Of a DNA stretch of 28,701 nucleotides, positions 14,436 through 21,567 are shown one piece after another; the stretch's first letter is position 1, and the number at the start of each line of letters is the position of its first letter. The stretch is from Bacillota bacterium (GTDB taxonomy: Bacteria; Bacillota; Clostridia; Christensenellales; CAG-138). The notes beneath the pieces are model-generated. The model saw only the letters and a program-made list of their open reading frames with translations, did no database searches and was not told where the DNA came from. The position numbers were made by a program, and so were the translations under genes. Location: positions 1 to 28,701 of the forward strand of contig JAEWWD010000228.1 of NCBI GenBank assembly GCA_023396535.1. The letters are read 5' to 3'.

Positions 14436-15542
14436 TCACGCACCCAGCGGCAGATAGTCCATGCCGAACAGATCGGCCACGCATTGGCAGGTGCAGGCGC
14501 CGTCGAACGTGCTCAGCCCTTTTGCCAAAGCCGGATGCGCCATGCATGCTTTTTCCACGCCTTCATCCGCCAGCAGCAATCCATAGCGGAGCGTGGCGTT
14601 GTTTAGCGCCAGCGTGGAAGTGCGCGGCACGGAGCCCGGCATATTCGCCACGCAATAGTGTACGACGCCGTCCACCATATACACCGGGTCGTCGTGGTAC
14701 GTGGGGTGCGTCGTTTCCCCGCAGCCGCCCTGATCCACCGCGACGTCCACGATGACGGCTCCCTTTTTCATGTTTTTCAGGTAGCCGCGCCGTATCAGCT
14801 TGGGCGCGGCCGCGCCCGGAATGAGCACCGCGCCGATGACAAGATCGGCGGCGGAGAGCGCCTCCTCAATCACGGTGTCGGTGCTGTAGAGAGTGGTGAT
14901 CTCATGCCGGTAGGCGTTCTCCAGATAGGTGAGGCGTTCGTTGCTTTTGTCTATCACCGTAACGTCCGCCCCCATGCCCGTTGCGATGCGGCAGGCGTTC
15001 TCTCCAACCGTGCCTCCGCCCAGTATGACGACTTTGCCGCGCTGCACGCCGGGTACGCCGCTTAAAAGCATTCCCCGGCCGCCGAACGGCTTTTCCAAAT
15101 ACTTTGCGCCTTCCTGCACGCTGAGCCGCCCGGCGATCTCGCTCATGGGCTTCAGGCAGGGGAGGCTCCCGGAAGGTTCCGTTATCGTTTCATACGCCAC
15201 GGCCCGCACGCCGGATTTCATAAGCGCCCGCGTCAATTCCTCAGAAGCCGCGAGATGCAGATACGTATAGAGTATCTGCCCACTGCGCATCAACCCGTAT
15301 TCGGGAGGCAAGGGCTCCTTTACCTTGATGACCATATCGCATTCGCCGAACACGTCCGCGGCGGTATCCAGCAGAATTGCGCCGGCATTTCGATACTCGG
15401 CGTCCGAAAAGCCGGCCCCTTCGCCCGCCCCTGTCTGTACATAAACGCTGTGCCCGTGCGCGCGGTACGCCTTTGCCGCATCCGGAGTCATGCCAACCCG
15501 GTATTCATGCTTTTTGATCTCCGTTACCGTACCTATCTTCAT
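14436..15542 (-). CDS. ald: Alanine dehydrogenase
   Basis: A 368-residue NAD-dependent L-alanine dehydrogenase, which interconverts alanine and pyruvate plus ammonia. Key residues are at the standard positions: Arg15 (EYRVGMTP) and Lys75 (VIKVKEP) bind pyruvate, His96 (YTYLHLA) and Asp270 (VDVAVDQGG) are catalytic, and GGGTVG at 175-180 is the NAD-binding loop. Length is normal for the family. AAGGAAGG precedes the ATG at 15542. An Lrp/AsnC gene lies 34 bases upstream on the same strand, so the two probably form one transcript with the Lrp protein controlling ald in response to alanine or other amino acids. Confidence 0.97.
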   Translation of the reverse strand: MKIGTVTEIKKHEYRVGMTPDAAKAYRAHGHSVYVQTGAGEGAGFSDAEYRNAGAILLDTAADVFGECDMVIKVKEPLPPEYGLMRSGQILYTYLHLAASEELTRALMKSGVRAVAYETITEPSGSLPCLKPMSEIAGRLSVQEGAKYLEKPFGGRGMLLSGVPGVQRGKVVILGGGTVGENACRIATGMGADVTVIDKSNERLTYLENAYRHEITTLYSTDTVIEEALSAADLVIGAVLIPGAAAPKLIRRGYLKNMKKGAVIVDVAVDQGGCGETTHPTYHDDPVYMVDGVVHYCVANMPGSVPRTSTLALNNATLRYGLLLADEGVEKACMAHPALAKGLSTFDGACTCQCVADLFGMDYLPLGA

Positions 15543-15576
15543 AGGAGAAGCCTTCCTTTCAGAATTTCAGAATACA

Positions 15577-16032
15577 TTAGGTTCCCGGCGTTATGGAGTA
15601 CTCGTTTTTGATGGTCTTTAATACCACATTCGTGTAGGTTTTTATAATGCCCGGCTGGCTTTTGATTTTGTTCAGCAGCAGTTCGAGCGTGGACGGATTC
15701 TGGGTAACAATTTTCAGCATGTAGTCATAGTTGCCAGTAAGATAATGGCACTCGAGAATATCCGGCTCCAATTCCACGAATTTCAGAAAGCCGTCGTTAA
15801 ATCGGGGAGATTCCAAGCTGATGAACATGAGTGCGGTAAGCTCTTTATCAAATGCCGTTCCGTTGATGATGGCCGTATACGCGCTGATCGCGCCGGACTT
15901 TTCCAGCCTCTTTACTCGTTCGATCACTGCGGATGTCGAGAGATTGACCGCCTTTCCGATGTTGAGATAGGAAATCCGCGCGTTTTTCTTGAGCACGCGC
16001 AGTATCTTTAAATCCACCGCGTCCATTGGCAT
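15577..16032 (-). CDS. Lrp/AsnC-family transcriptional regulator
   Basis: A 151-residue feast/famine regulator. The N-terminal helix-turn-helix reads DLKILRVLKKNARISYLNIGKAVNLSTSAVIERVKRLEKSG across about 5-46. The C-terminal RAM domain (about 65-145) contains GNYDYMLKIVT at the amino-acid-binding loop. Start choice is open: ATG at 16032 or, two codons in, ATG at 16026, which has GGGGA at a better distance. It precedes ald by 34 bases. A palindrome covers its -10 box, so autoregulation is likely. The amino-acid effector is probably alanine, inferred from the partner gene. Confidence 0.92.
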   Translation of the reverse strand: MPMDAVDLKILRVLKKNARISYLNIGKAVNLSTSAVIERVKRLEKSGAISAYTAIINGTAFDKELTALMFISLESPRFNDGFLKFVELEPDILECHYLTGNYDYMLKIVTQNPSTLELLLNKIKSQPGIIKTYTNVVLKTIKNEYSITPGT

Positions 16033-16040
16033 TCCCCGCT

Positions 16041-16065
16041 TTCTGTATTATAGTGTGATACAGAA
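16041..16065. promoter_or_regulatory. Candidate Lrp-type operator
   Basis: TTCTGTAT (16041-16048) and ATACAGAA (16058-16065) are a perfect 8-bp inverted repeat with a nine-base A+T-rich centre. It overlaps the -10 box of the lrp-ald promoter and ends nine bases before the first possible ATG. Confidence 0.6.
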
Positions 16066-16075
16066 TATTTTACTA
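16047..16075 (-). promoter_or_regulatory. lrp-ald promoter
   Basis: On the minus strand TATAAT (16047-16052) is preceded at 17 bp by a poor -35, TAGTAA (16070-16075). A strong -10 with a weak -35 and an operator across it fits an amino-acid-regulated promoter. Confidence 0.55.
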
Positions 16076-16410
16076 TTTCATTCAATAAACTGCGAATTAT
16101 TTTCTATATAATCAGAAATATCCGCTATATATTTTTGTATTGTGATGTGCTTCCCTTTGGAAACAGAATATTTTATGCCGCTTGACACGGCTTGCGATAT
16201 TTATCCGATTATAACGGTTGGACGCACGGTAACAATGATTTCAGCCTTTTTTTGGAATCGCGATTGTAGCTCTCCCGGCGGGAATTATACCGCAGGGTAT
16301 ATGAACCCAAATAAGCGAAAGGGACGATAATTTACTCCTTACTGGACCCGAGGCGCTGTCTGTAACACGTCCTACTCGTAAACATTGTATGAATAGACCA
16401 TACCCGCGCA
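16076..16410. other. Gene-free A+T-rich stretch upstream of the binding-protein gene
   Basis: About 330 bases with no supportable gene. A TTGACA at 16182-16187 lacks a correctly spaced -10 box (TATAAC is 22 bp away). No cobalamin, TPP or other riboswitch core that I know is visible. Confidence 0.4.
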
Positions 16411-16439
16411 TTGCGCGCCCGGATGGAAGATGATACAAT
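16411..16439 (+). promoter_or_regulatory. Promoter of the substrate-binding protein gene
   Basis: TTGCGC (16411-16416), a 17-bp spacer and TACAAT (16434-16439) preceded by TGA, which makes an extended -10. This leaves an untranslated leader of roughly 100 bases. Confidence 0.55.
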
Positions 16440-16548
16440 TTTTTATGTGCAAAAAGCTTTTACAGCGGATCACAAGGTTTACGGGATGAGGCCGCGGCGT
16501 AAAGACGCCCTCGCGTTTTCAGGTGTTGCGGCAGGGAGGTAAGTATTC

Positions 16549-17496
16549 ATGCGAATCATGCGGAACAAATGGTTGAACATACTGCTGGCAGGCGTGCTGC
16601 TGCTTTGCGCCTGTCAGGCGCCCGAGGTACAGAACCCTACGCCCGCGCCGGCGGAAACCCCCGCCGCAACGGCGGAGCCGGCAGACGCGCCCGCTCTGGC
16701 TGCGCTGACGGATATGCTGGGCCGGGAGTTTACATTGAAGGGAACGCCGCAGCGCGTCGTTTCGCTTTCCCCCGCCAGCACGGAAATACTGTTCGCTCTT
16801 GAAAAGGGCGGCGCTGTCGTCGGCGTTGACGAGGGCAGCGATTATCCCGCCGACGCGCAGTCCCTGCCCAAGCTGCAGGCGGCGGATGTCGACGGCATCG
16901 CGGCCTTGTCGCCGGACGTCGTATTCGTGAGCCAGACCCTGGGGGAGGACGGCATCAAGGCGCTTGAAGCGAAGGGCCTCTGCGTGGTCTGTGCGGAAGC
17001 CGCCGCTTATAATGATTTATACGCCAGCATCGCGCTGACGGCGCAGGTAATGGATGCGGACGCCGCGCCGCTGGTGCAATCCATACAGGAAGCCGTGCGT
17101 GATGTCGGCGCGCAGGCGGCGGAGCTGGATCTGCAGCCTACCGTATACCTCGCGCTTTCTTATGGCGAGAACGGCCACGTGTCCGCAGGCCCCGGCTCGT
17201 TTGCCTACAGCGTGCTGCAAATGGCCGGCGGCGCGCCGGTAACGGCGCAGGCGACCGATGCGTACCCCGTCTATACGACGGAGGAACTTCTGGCTCTCGC
17301 GCCGCAGGTGGTGCTGGTTCCTTCCACCATCGATCTGGACGAACTGTGCGCGGCGGACGGCTATAAGGATCTTGCCGCCGTACAGGAGGGCAGGGTTTAC
17401 TCTGTCGATCTTTCGCTCGTATCCCGCCCTGGCCCCCGCGTGGCGGAGGGTATGCAAGAGGTGTACGAAGCGCTGGAAATGTCGCTGAACAGCTAA
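16549..17496 (+). CDS. Orphan ABC substrate-binding lipoprotein (BtuF/FecB-like)
   Basis: A 315-residue lipoprotein. The signal peptide ends in VLLLCACQ with lipidated Cys22, followed by a Pro/Ala/Thr-rich tether (about 28-52). A two-lobed Peripla_BP_2 domain then starts with LTDMLGREFTLKGTPQRVVSLSPASTEILFALEKG. The second lobe has APQVVLVPSTIDLDEL and GRVYSVDLSLVSRPGPRVAEGM. This family binds cobalamin, haem or ferric siderophores at the cell surface for import. No permease or ATPase gene is adjacent, so the ligand is not indicated and it must share a transporter encoded elsewhere. GGGAGG precedes the ATG by nine bases. A hairpin of the palindromic repeat begins six bases after the stop and serves as the terminator. 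Confidence 0.88.
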   Translation: MRIMRNKWLNILLAGVLLLCACQAPEVQNPTPAPAETPAATAEPADAPALAALTDMLGREFTLKGTPQRVVSLSPASTEILFALEKGGAVVGVDEGSDYPADAQSLPKLQAADVDGIAALSPDVVFVSQTLGEDGIKALEAKGLCVVCAEAAAYNDLYASIALTAQVMDADAAPLVQSIQEAVRDVGAQAAELDLQPTVYLALSYGENGHVSAGPGSFAYSVLQMAGGAPVTAQATDAYPVYTTEELLALAPQVVLVPSTIDLDELCAADGYKDLAAVQEGRVYSVDLSLVSRPGPRVAEGMQEVYEALEMSLNS

Positions 17497-17501
17497 CGCT
17501 G

Positions 17502-17530
17502 TCAAAAAAGTGCCGTAGGCACTTTTTTGA
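17502..17530 (+). terminator. Hairpin module A acting as terminator
   Basis: TCAAAAAAGTGCC (17502-17514) pairs perfectly with 17518-17530 across GTA. The 3' arm contains six T. It is both the terminator of the upstream gene and the first module of the repeat array; the counterpart in the other copy is 4532-4558. Confidence 0.75.
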
Positions 17531-17820
17531 GGTTCACCGCGCAAGTTGGCGCTCGGTTTCCTGCTTCGCAGGAAGCCTGTCGCGTCAACTTACGCTATAA
17601 GGTGTCATTTTGCGCCGTACATGCCGCCGCAAAATGACGGATTGGAAGCCTTTGACCGTATGGTTTCCGGCTTGTCGTTCAGTCGGAGGCTTCCAATACT
17701 AAATGCCGCTCATGGCGGCATTTTTTCCACCGATTTGACGTGCAGGCACCCGAATGACACATTCGGGTATTCCTCAAGGAAGAATGTGCGGCTGCGCCGC
17801 ACAACCAATCGTCAAATCGG
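17502..17820 (+). repeat. Composite array of nested palindromic modules (copy 2)
   Basis: Six hairpin modules in a row. A is at 17502-17530. C is at about 17538-17595, a long imperfect stem with an inner TTCCTGC/GCAGGAA hairpin. D is at 17604-17638, with GTCATTTTGCG/CGCAAAATGAC arms. E is at 17641-17697, with ATTGGAAGCC/GGCTTCCAAT arms. F is at 17701-17723, AAATGCCGC/GCGGCATTT. G is at 17730-17820, CCGATTTGACG/CGTCAAATCGG. The loop of G contains three further hairpins: ACCCGAATG/CATTCGGGT (17748-17768), TTCCT/AGGAA (17770-17781) and TGTGCGGC/GCCGCACA (17785-17803). A, C and D match copy 1 in inverted orientation; F and G match 5096-5154. No gene lies in this stretch. Confidence 0.8.
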
Positions 17821-17934
17821 ATTGAAAGCACATGGAGTCCAATTCCTCGTGTCTCCCGGGGCGGGGGTTTTAGCAGGCTGCGCTTTTGGGCGGGGCTTTT
17901 GCTGTTTGAGAAGATTGGTAATAGGAGGGCGTGC

Positions 17935-19017
17935 ATGAAGCTGAAGCTGCCGGATAATCGCTGGCTGTTCGCGCTGGCCGTCGCGCTGCTGTGCGGGGCG
18001 GGCGTGCTGCTGCACCGCCTGCCCGCCGTTCCCGCCGCGCTGCTTATGGGCCCTACGCCCACGCCCGCGCCTGCGGCGGAGGAAGCGCCGCCCACGCCCG
18101 CCCCTGTGGAGGGCGCCGTGACCATGATGGCGGACGGCGCGCCCGTGCTGACGCTTTCTAGCCGTGCGGAGGCGGAGACCCTGCTCAGCGAAAGGCTAGA
18201 GGCCGCGGCGCAGGATATTCCGGAGGGCGAAACGCTCGTATCCGCGTCGTTCGCGCTGGATATGACGCTGCGCGAAGCCGAGTCCGGCGAAGAACCCGTG
18301 TCGCTGGAACAGGCGCGCGCCGCGGTTGCGGCGGACCCGGCGCTGTGCCCGGTAAGCGCGCAGACGCGCGTCGTAACGGCGGAGCCCGTCGCGTTTACCA
18401 CGGAAGAAACCAAGGACGCGCGCATCCCCAAGGGCGCGCGGCTGATACTGCAGCTTGGCCGTCCGGGAGAGCTCGTGAGCATTACGAGCTCCGTATACCT
18501 CAACGGCGAGCGGCAGGGCTGCCCCATGGTCGCGCAGGAACAGACCCTCGCGCCGCTTGAGGAGCGCGTAGCGGTCGGCACGTATACCTCCGGCCATCCG
18601 GACCGTGAACCGGGCCGTGAGGAGGGCGAAAAGGGGCCGAAAGCGCCCGAAGGGTTCTCCCTTGCGATAAAGGGCGAAATCCAATCCAACTTCGGTATGC
18701 GCAAAGGAAGCATGCATGACGGGCTGGATATTGCAGCGAAAGTCGGCGATACGGTCACGGCGCCCGCCGCGGGCACGGTCGTGTATGCGGCGCGGCGCGG
18801 CAGCTACGGCTTTTTATTGGAAATAGACCATGGCGGCGGCTTCGTCACGCGTGTCGCGCCGATCGCGGAATGTTCGCTTAAAGCGGGGGATGCGGTAACG
18901 GCGGGCCAATCCGTCGGCGTGCTCGCGGCCCCCGAGGATGAAGAGGATATGCCGCATCTGTATCTGGAGCTGCTGATTAACGGCGTTCCCTATAACCCCC
19001 GGCAGTATTTCGCGTAA
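17935..19017 (+). CDS. Membrane-anchored G5-domain and degenerate M23 (LytM) protein
   Basis: A 360-residue envelope protein. An N-terminal helix (about 9-27) precedes a Pro/Thr/Ala-rich tether (about 40-60). A G5-like domain (about 140-216) contains RVVTAEPVAFTTEETKD. The M23 domain (about 242-358) shows SNFGMRKGSMHDGLDI. His261 and Asp265, two zinc ligands, are kept. The usual YAHL histidine reads RVAP, and the H-x-H pair reads HLY (341-343), so one catalytic histidine and the third ligand are missing. Hydrolase activity is therefore unlikely. Similar degenerate LytM proteins (SpoIIQ, EnvC) act as scaffolds or amidase activators. GGAGGG five bases before the ATG fixes the start. Confidence 0.85.
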   Translation: MKLKLPDNRWLFALAVALLCGAGVLLHRLPAVPAALLMGPTPTPAPAAEEAPPTPAPVEGAVTMMADGAPVLTLSSRAEAETLLSERLEAAAQDIPEGETLVSASFALDMTLREAESGEEPVSLEQARAAVAADPALCPVSAQTRVVTAEPVAFTTEETKDARIPKGARLILQLGRPGELVSITSSVYLNGERQGCPMVAQEQTLAPLEERVAVGTYTSGHPDREPGREEGEKGPKAPEGFSLAIKGEIQSNFGMRKGSMHDGLDIAAKVGDTVTAPAAGTVVYAARRGSYGFLLEIDHGGGFVTRVAPIAECSLKAGDAVTAGQSVGVLAAPEDEEDMPHLYLELLINGVPYNPRQYFA

Positions 19018-19063
19018 AGAGGCTTTCTTATTTATAGGTTCTTCTTGATACGTTCTTCCGGGC

Positions 19064-19100
19064 CGGGCATGTTGCCGGGCGTTTTGGAATGCCCGTTCTC
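19064..19100 (+). terminator. Possible terminator of the M23-like gene
   Basis: CGGGCAT (19064-19070) can pair with ATGCCCG (19089-19095), or CGGGC (19076-19080) with GCCCG (19091-19095). A pyrimidine-rich TTCTCTTTA follows. The competing pairings make it uncertain. Confidence 0.4.
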
Positions 19101-19148
19101 TTTATCAGTCATGGGCAAAAACTTTACATGACGGCATTTTCCTGGGAT

Positions 19149-19177
19149 TTGTCAGGTTCTTAAATCTATGGTATCAT
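19149..19177 (+). promoter_or_regulatory. Promoter upstream of the membrane protein-dusB pair
   Basis: TTGTCA (19149-19154), a 17-bp spacer and TATCAT (19172-19177), 35 bases before the start codon. Confidence 0.65.
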
Positions 19178-19211
19178 GTTGAAGATATTAAGAGGAAAGG
19201 GAGGCGACGGC

Positions 19212-19832
19212 ATGGCGCAAACGGAACAGAAGACGCTTTCCAGCGCGCGGATGGCGAAGCGCGCCATCTGGTTTTTCATGCGCACCGTGCTGCTCATACT
19301 CCTGCTTGCAGGGCTGTGTTACGCCGCGTTTGATACGGCTATGCGCGCCGCCAATCTTTACATACTGGCGACGGAAGGGCTGCAGCTGCGCGCGCAGTGT
19401 ATCCTGCAGGACGGGCCGGTGGAGGAGATGCGCTCATATTTCTCGCCCGGTTTTATTGAGGAAGATACCGCGCTGGTGGCCGGCACATACGAGGATTATA
19501 CCGTCAAGGATTTCGATTACCGCGTGGAAGTCAAGGGAATCTCCGTATTCCCATGGTCGCAGACTGCGACCGTAACGGTTTTGACGCGTATGGCCAGCAT
19601 GAGCGGCACGCTCAACGACGATAAACGCCCCGAGGACGCGCCGGCGGACGCCGTATATCCCCTGCCCGAATGGGAGGCGGGGCGCTATCTGCTGCGCTTC
19701 TGGGTGAAGAACGGCCGCTGGTATATTTACCAGATGCAGCTTCTTAAGGCCGGGCCGAGCGAAGAGCCGCGGCGCACGCCGGACCCGAACAGAACCCCTA
19801 TCCCCGCGGCGACGCTGAAGCCCGCGAGCTGA
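19212..19832 (+). CDS. Hypothetical single-pass membrane protein
   Basis: A 206-residue protein with one N-terminal helix (about 20-40, IWFFMRTVLLILLLAGLCYAAF) and an extracytoplasmic domain. That domain contains a stretch CILQDGPVEEMRSYFSPGFI, then YTVKDFDYRVEVKGISVFPWSQTATVTVLTRM and RFWVKNGRWYIYQMQLL, which looks like an NTF2/DUF4878-type fold used by small envelope proteins. A Pro/Thr/Arg-rich tail ends it. I do not recognise a named family. GGGAGG seven bases before the ATG at 19212 fixes the start; an ATG at 19176 lies in the -10 box. dusB follows after four bases, so they are co-transcribed. The degenerate M23 gene precedes it, which suggests envelope work. Confidence 0.7.
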   Translation: MAQTEQKTLSSARMAKRAIWFFMRTVLLILLLAGLCYAAFDTAMRAANLYILATEGLQLRAQCILQDGPVEEMRSYFSPGFIEEDTALVAGTYEDYTVKDFDYRVEVKGISVFPWSQTATVTVLTRMASMSGTLNDDKRPEDAPADAVYPLPEWEAGRYLLRFWVKNGRWYIYQMQLLKAGPSEEPRRTPDPNRTPIPAATLKPAS

Positions 19833-19836
19833 CGGC

Positions 19837-20805
19837 ATGAAGCTGGGTGCAGTGGAATTTTCCGTCCCCGTGGTGCTCGCGCCCATGGCCGGCGTGACGG
19901 ATCTGCCCTTTCGCGCGCTATGCCGCGAGATGGGCTGCGATTTGACCTATACCGAAATGATCAGCGCGAAAGGGCTTCTCTACGGCAGCGAGCGCACGGC
20001 GCAGCTTCTTGAAACGTCGCCTGTGGAACGCCCCTGCGCGGCGCAGCTGTTCGGATCGGATCCACAAATACTTGCCGATATGGCGCGGTTGATAGAGGAC
20101 AGGTATGCGGGCGATATCTTCCTCATAGACATCAACATGGGCTGTCCCGCCCATAAAATCGTAGGAAACGGCGAGGGCAGCGCCCTCATGCGCGATATAC
20201 CTCTTGCGTCCCGCATCATAGAAAGCGTATCCCGCGCAGTGATGCTGCCCGTTACCGTCAAATTCCGAAAAGGATGGGACGACGCCAGCGTAAACGCTGT
20301 GGAATTCGGCCGTATGGCCGAGGATAGCGGCGCCGCCGCCGTAACGGTGCACGGGCGTACGCGCGAGCAGGGGTATAGCGGACGGGCGGATTGGGACATC
20401 ATAGGCGAGGTTAAGGCCGCCCTGACCATTCCGGTATTGGGGAACGGGGATGTGAATTCAGCCGCGGACGCGCTGGCGCTTCTTGCGTATACCGGCTGCG
20501 ACGGCGTGATGGTCGCTCGCGGCGCGCAGGGGAATCCCTGGATATTCCGCGAGATCAAAGCTGTACTTTCGGGCGGGAGCGCAGAAAAGCCCTCCGCGCG
20601 GGAGCGCGTGGAAATGGCGCTGCGCCATGCGCATATACAGTGCGCATATAAGGGCAGGCACGGCGTGATCGAAATGCGAAAGCATGTCGCCTGGTATCTG
20701 CATGGGCTGCCGCATGCATCCGCGCTTCGCGAAAAGATCAACGCCTGCGCGACAATGGAGGGCCTTGAAGCGCTGCTGCGGGAATATATGGAAATGCACG
20801 CCTGA
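19837..20805 (+). CDS. dusB: tRNA-dihydrouridine synthase (DusB/NifR3 family)
   Basis: A 322-residue FMN enzyme that reduces uridines in the tRNA D loop using NADPH. The TIM barrel starts with VVLAPMAGVTDLPFRALCREMG. The catalytic cysteine is Cys103 in INMGCPAHKIVGNGEGSALM. VTVHGRTREQGYSG, GNGDVNS and VMVARGAQGNPWIF form the FMN-binding strands, and a helical tRNA-binding domain ends it. Length and motifs are complete. It starts four bases after the upstream membrane-protein gene and precedes greA and lysS, an association common in Firmicutes, although greA has its own promoter here. Confidence 0.95.
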   Translation: MKLGAVEFSVPVVLAPMAGVTDLPFRALCREMGCDLTYTEMISAKGLLYGSERTAQLLETSPVERPCAAQLFGSDPQILADMARLIEDRYAGDIFLIDINMGCPAHKIVGNGEGSALMRDIPLASRIIESVSRAVMLPVTVKFRKGWDDASVNAVEFGRMAEDSGAAAVTVHGRTREQGYSGRADWDIIGEVKAALTIPVLGNGDVNSAADALALLAYTGCDGVMVARGAQGNPWIFREIKAVLSGGSAEKPSARERVEMALRHAHIQCAYKGRHGVIEMRKHVAWYLHGLPHASALREKINACATMEGLEALLREYMEMHA

Positions 20806-20892
20806 GCTTTCACACGGTTGGCCTAGCCGCGAATACGCGCGGGGACCTCTTATTTCCTCAGCATTCGCAGCTTATTCGGCAGGGTTGAAGCC

Positions 20893-20921
20893 TTGACAAG
20901 CAAAGATACGGCTTCTATAAT
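20893..20921 (+). promoter_or_regulatory. Fully consensus sigma-A promoter for greA-lysS
   Basis: TTGACA (20893-20898), exactly 17 bp, TATAAT (20916-20921). It matches the consensus at every position and leaves a leader of about 85 bases before greA. Confidence 0.92.
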
Positions 20922-21014
20922 TGGATAACTGGATTTGTATTGCATACAGTTTAGGCATATTTCCCGCGCGGGGATGGTTGCGGGCTATACACATAAAAGG
21001 CAGGAGGCACATGC

Positions 21015-21488
21015 ATGGCAGAGGTCAGACTCACGCCGGAGGGCATCGCAAAATATGAGGAGCATCTGGAATATCTGAAGACCATCCGCAGGATGGAAAT
21101 TGCCGAACAGATCAAAATCGCGCGATCCTTTGGCGACCTGAGCGAAAACGCGGAGTATGACGCGGCGAAAAACGAGCAGGCGAAAAACGAGTATGATATC
21201 ATACAGCTCGAAAACATGCTGCGCAATGCCATCATCATCGACGAGGACGCGCTGGATACCGAAACCGTGAACGTCGGCGCCATCGTCCGGCTGCACAGCG
21301 AGGAGGACGGTTCCGACCACGAGTTCCACATCGTGGGCTCCGCCGAATCGGACCCGGTAAACGGAAAAATCTCCAACGAATCCCCCGTCGGCAAGGCCAT
21401 ACTCGGCCACAGAACCGGCGATATCGTGGATGTACAGACCCCCGGCGGCGTTCTGCACTGGCGCATACTCGAGATCAAGAAGCAGTAA
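21015..21488 (+). CDS. greA: Transcription elongation factor GreA
   Basis: A 157-residue factor that enters the RNA polymerase secondary channel and triggers cleavage of backtracked RNA. The N-terminal coiled coil (1-75) has GDLSENAEYDAAKNEQ with the acidic tip Asp41 and Glu44. The C-terminal FKBP-like domain contains SDPVNGKISNESPVGKAILGH. Size and motifs are standard. CAGGAGGCAC lies before the ATG at 21015; the ATG at 21011 is out of frame. It is followed by lysS after 79 bases with no terminator between, so the consensus promoter upstream probably drives both. Confidence 0.97.
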   Translation: MAEVRLTPEGIAKYEEHLEYLKTIRRMEIAEQIKIARSFGDLSENAEYDAAKNEQAKNEYDIIQLENMLRNAIIIDEDALDTETVNVGAIVRLHSEEDGSDHEFHIVGSAESDPVNGKISNESPVGKAILGHRTGDIVDVQTPGGVLHWRILEIKKQ

Positions 21489-21567
21489 TCCCCCGGTACG
21501 GCTGGTCATACGGCTTAAAGGCCGCGGCCGGGCCTTGCAGGGTGAAGAGATCCGGAAAGGAACCTTT

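Noticed and set aside
16076..16548. Cobalamin riboswitch before the BtuF-like gene
   Set aside because: No B12-box-like core is present in the leader.
17502..17820. CRISPR array
   Set aside because: The palindromes differ from one another and there is no regular repeat-spacer spacing and no cas gene.
17679..18776. 365-codon minus-strand open frame, Ser/Ala-rich
   Set aside because: It is the shadow of the G5/M23 gene and runs into the palindromic array; the composition is that of a reversed G+C-rich gene.
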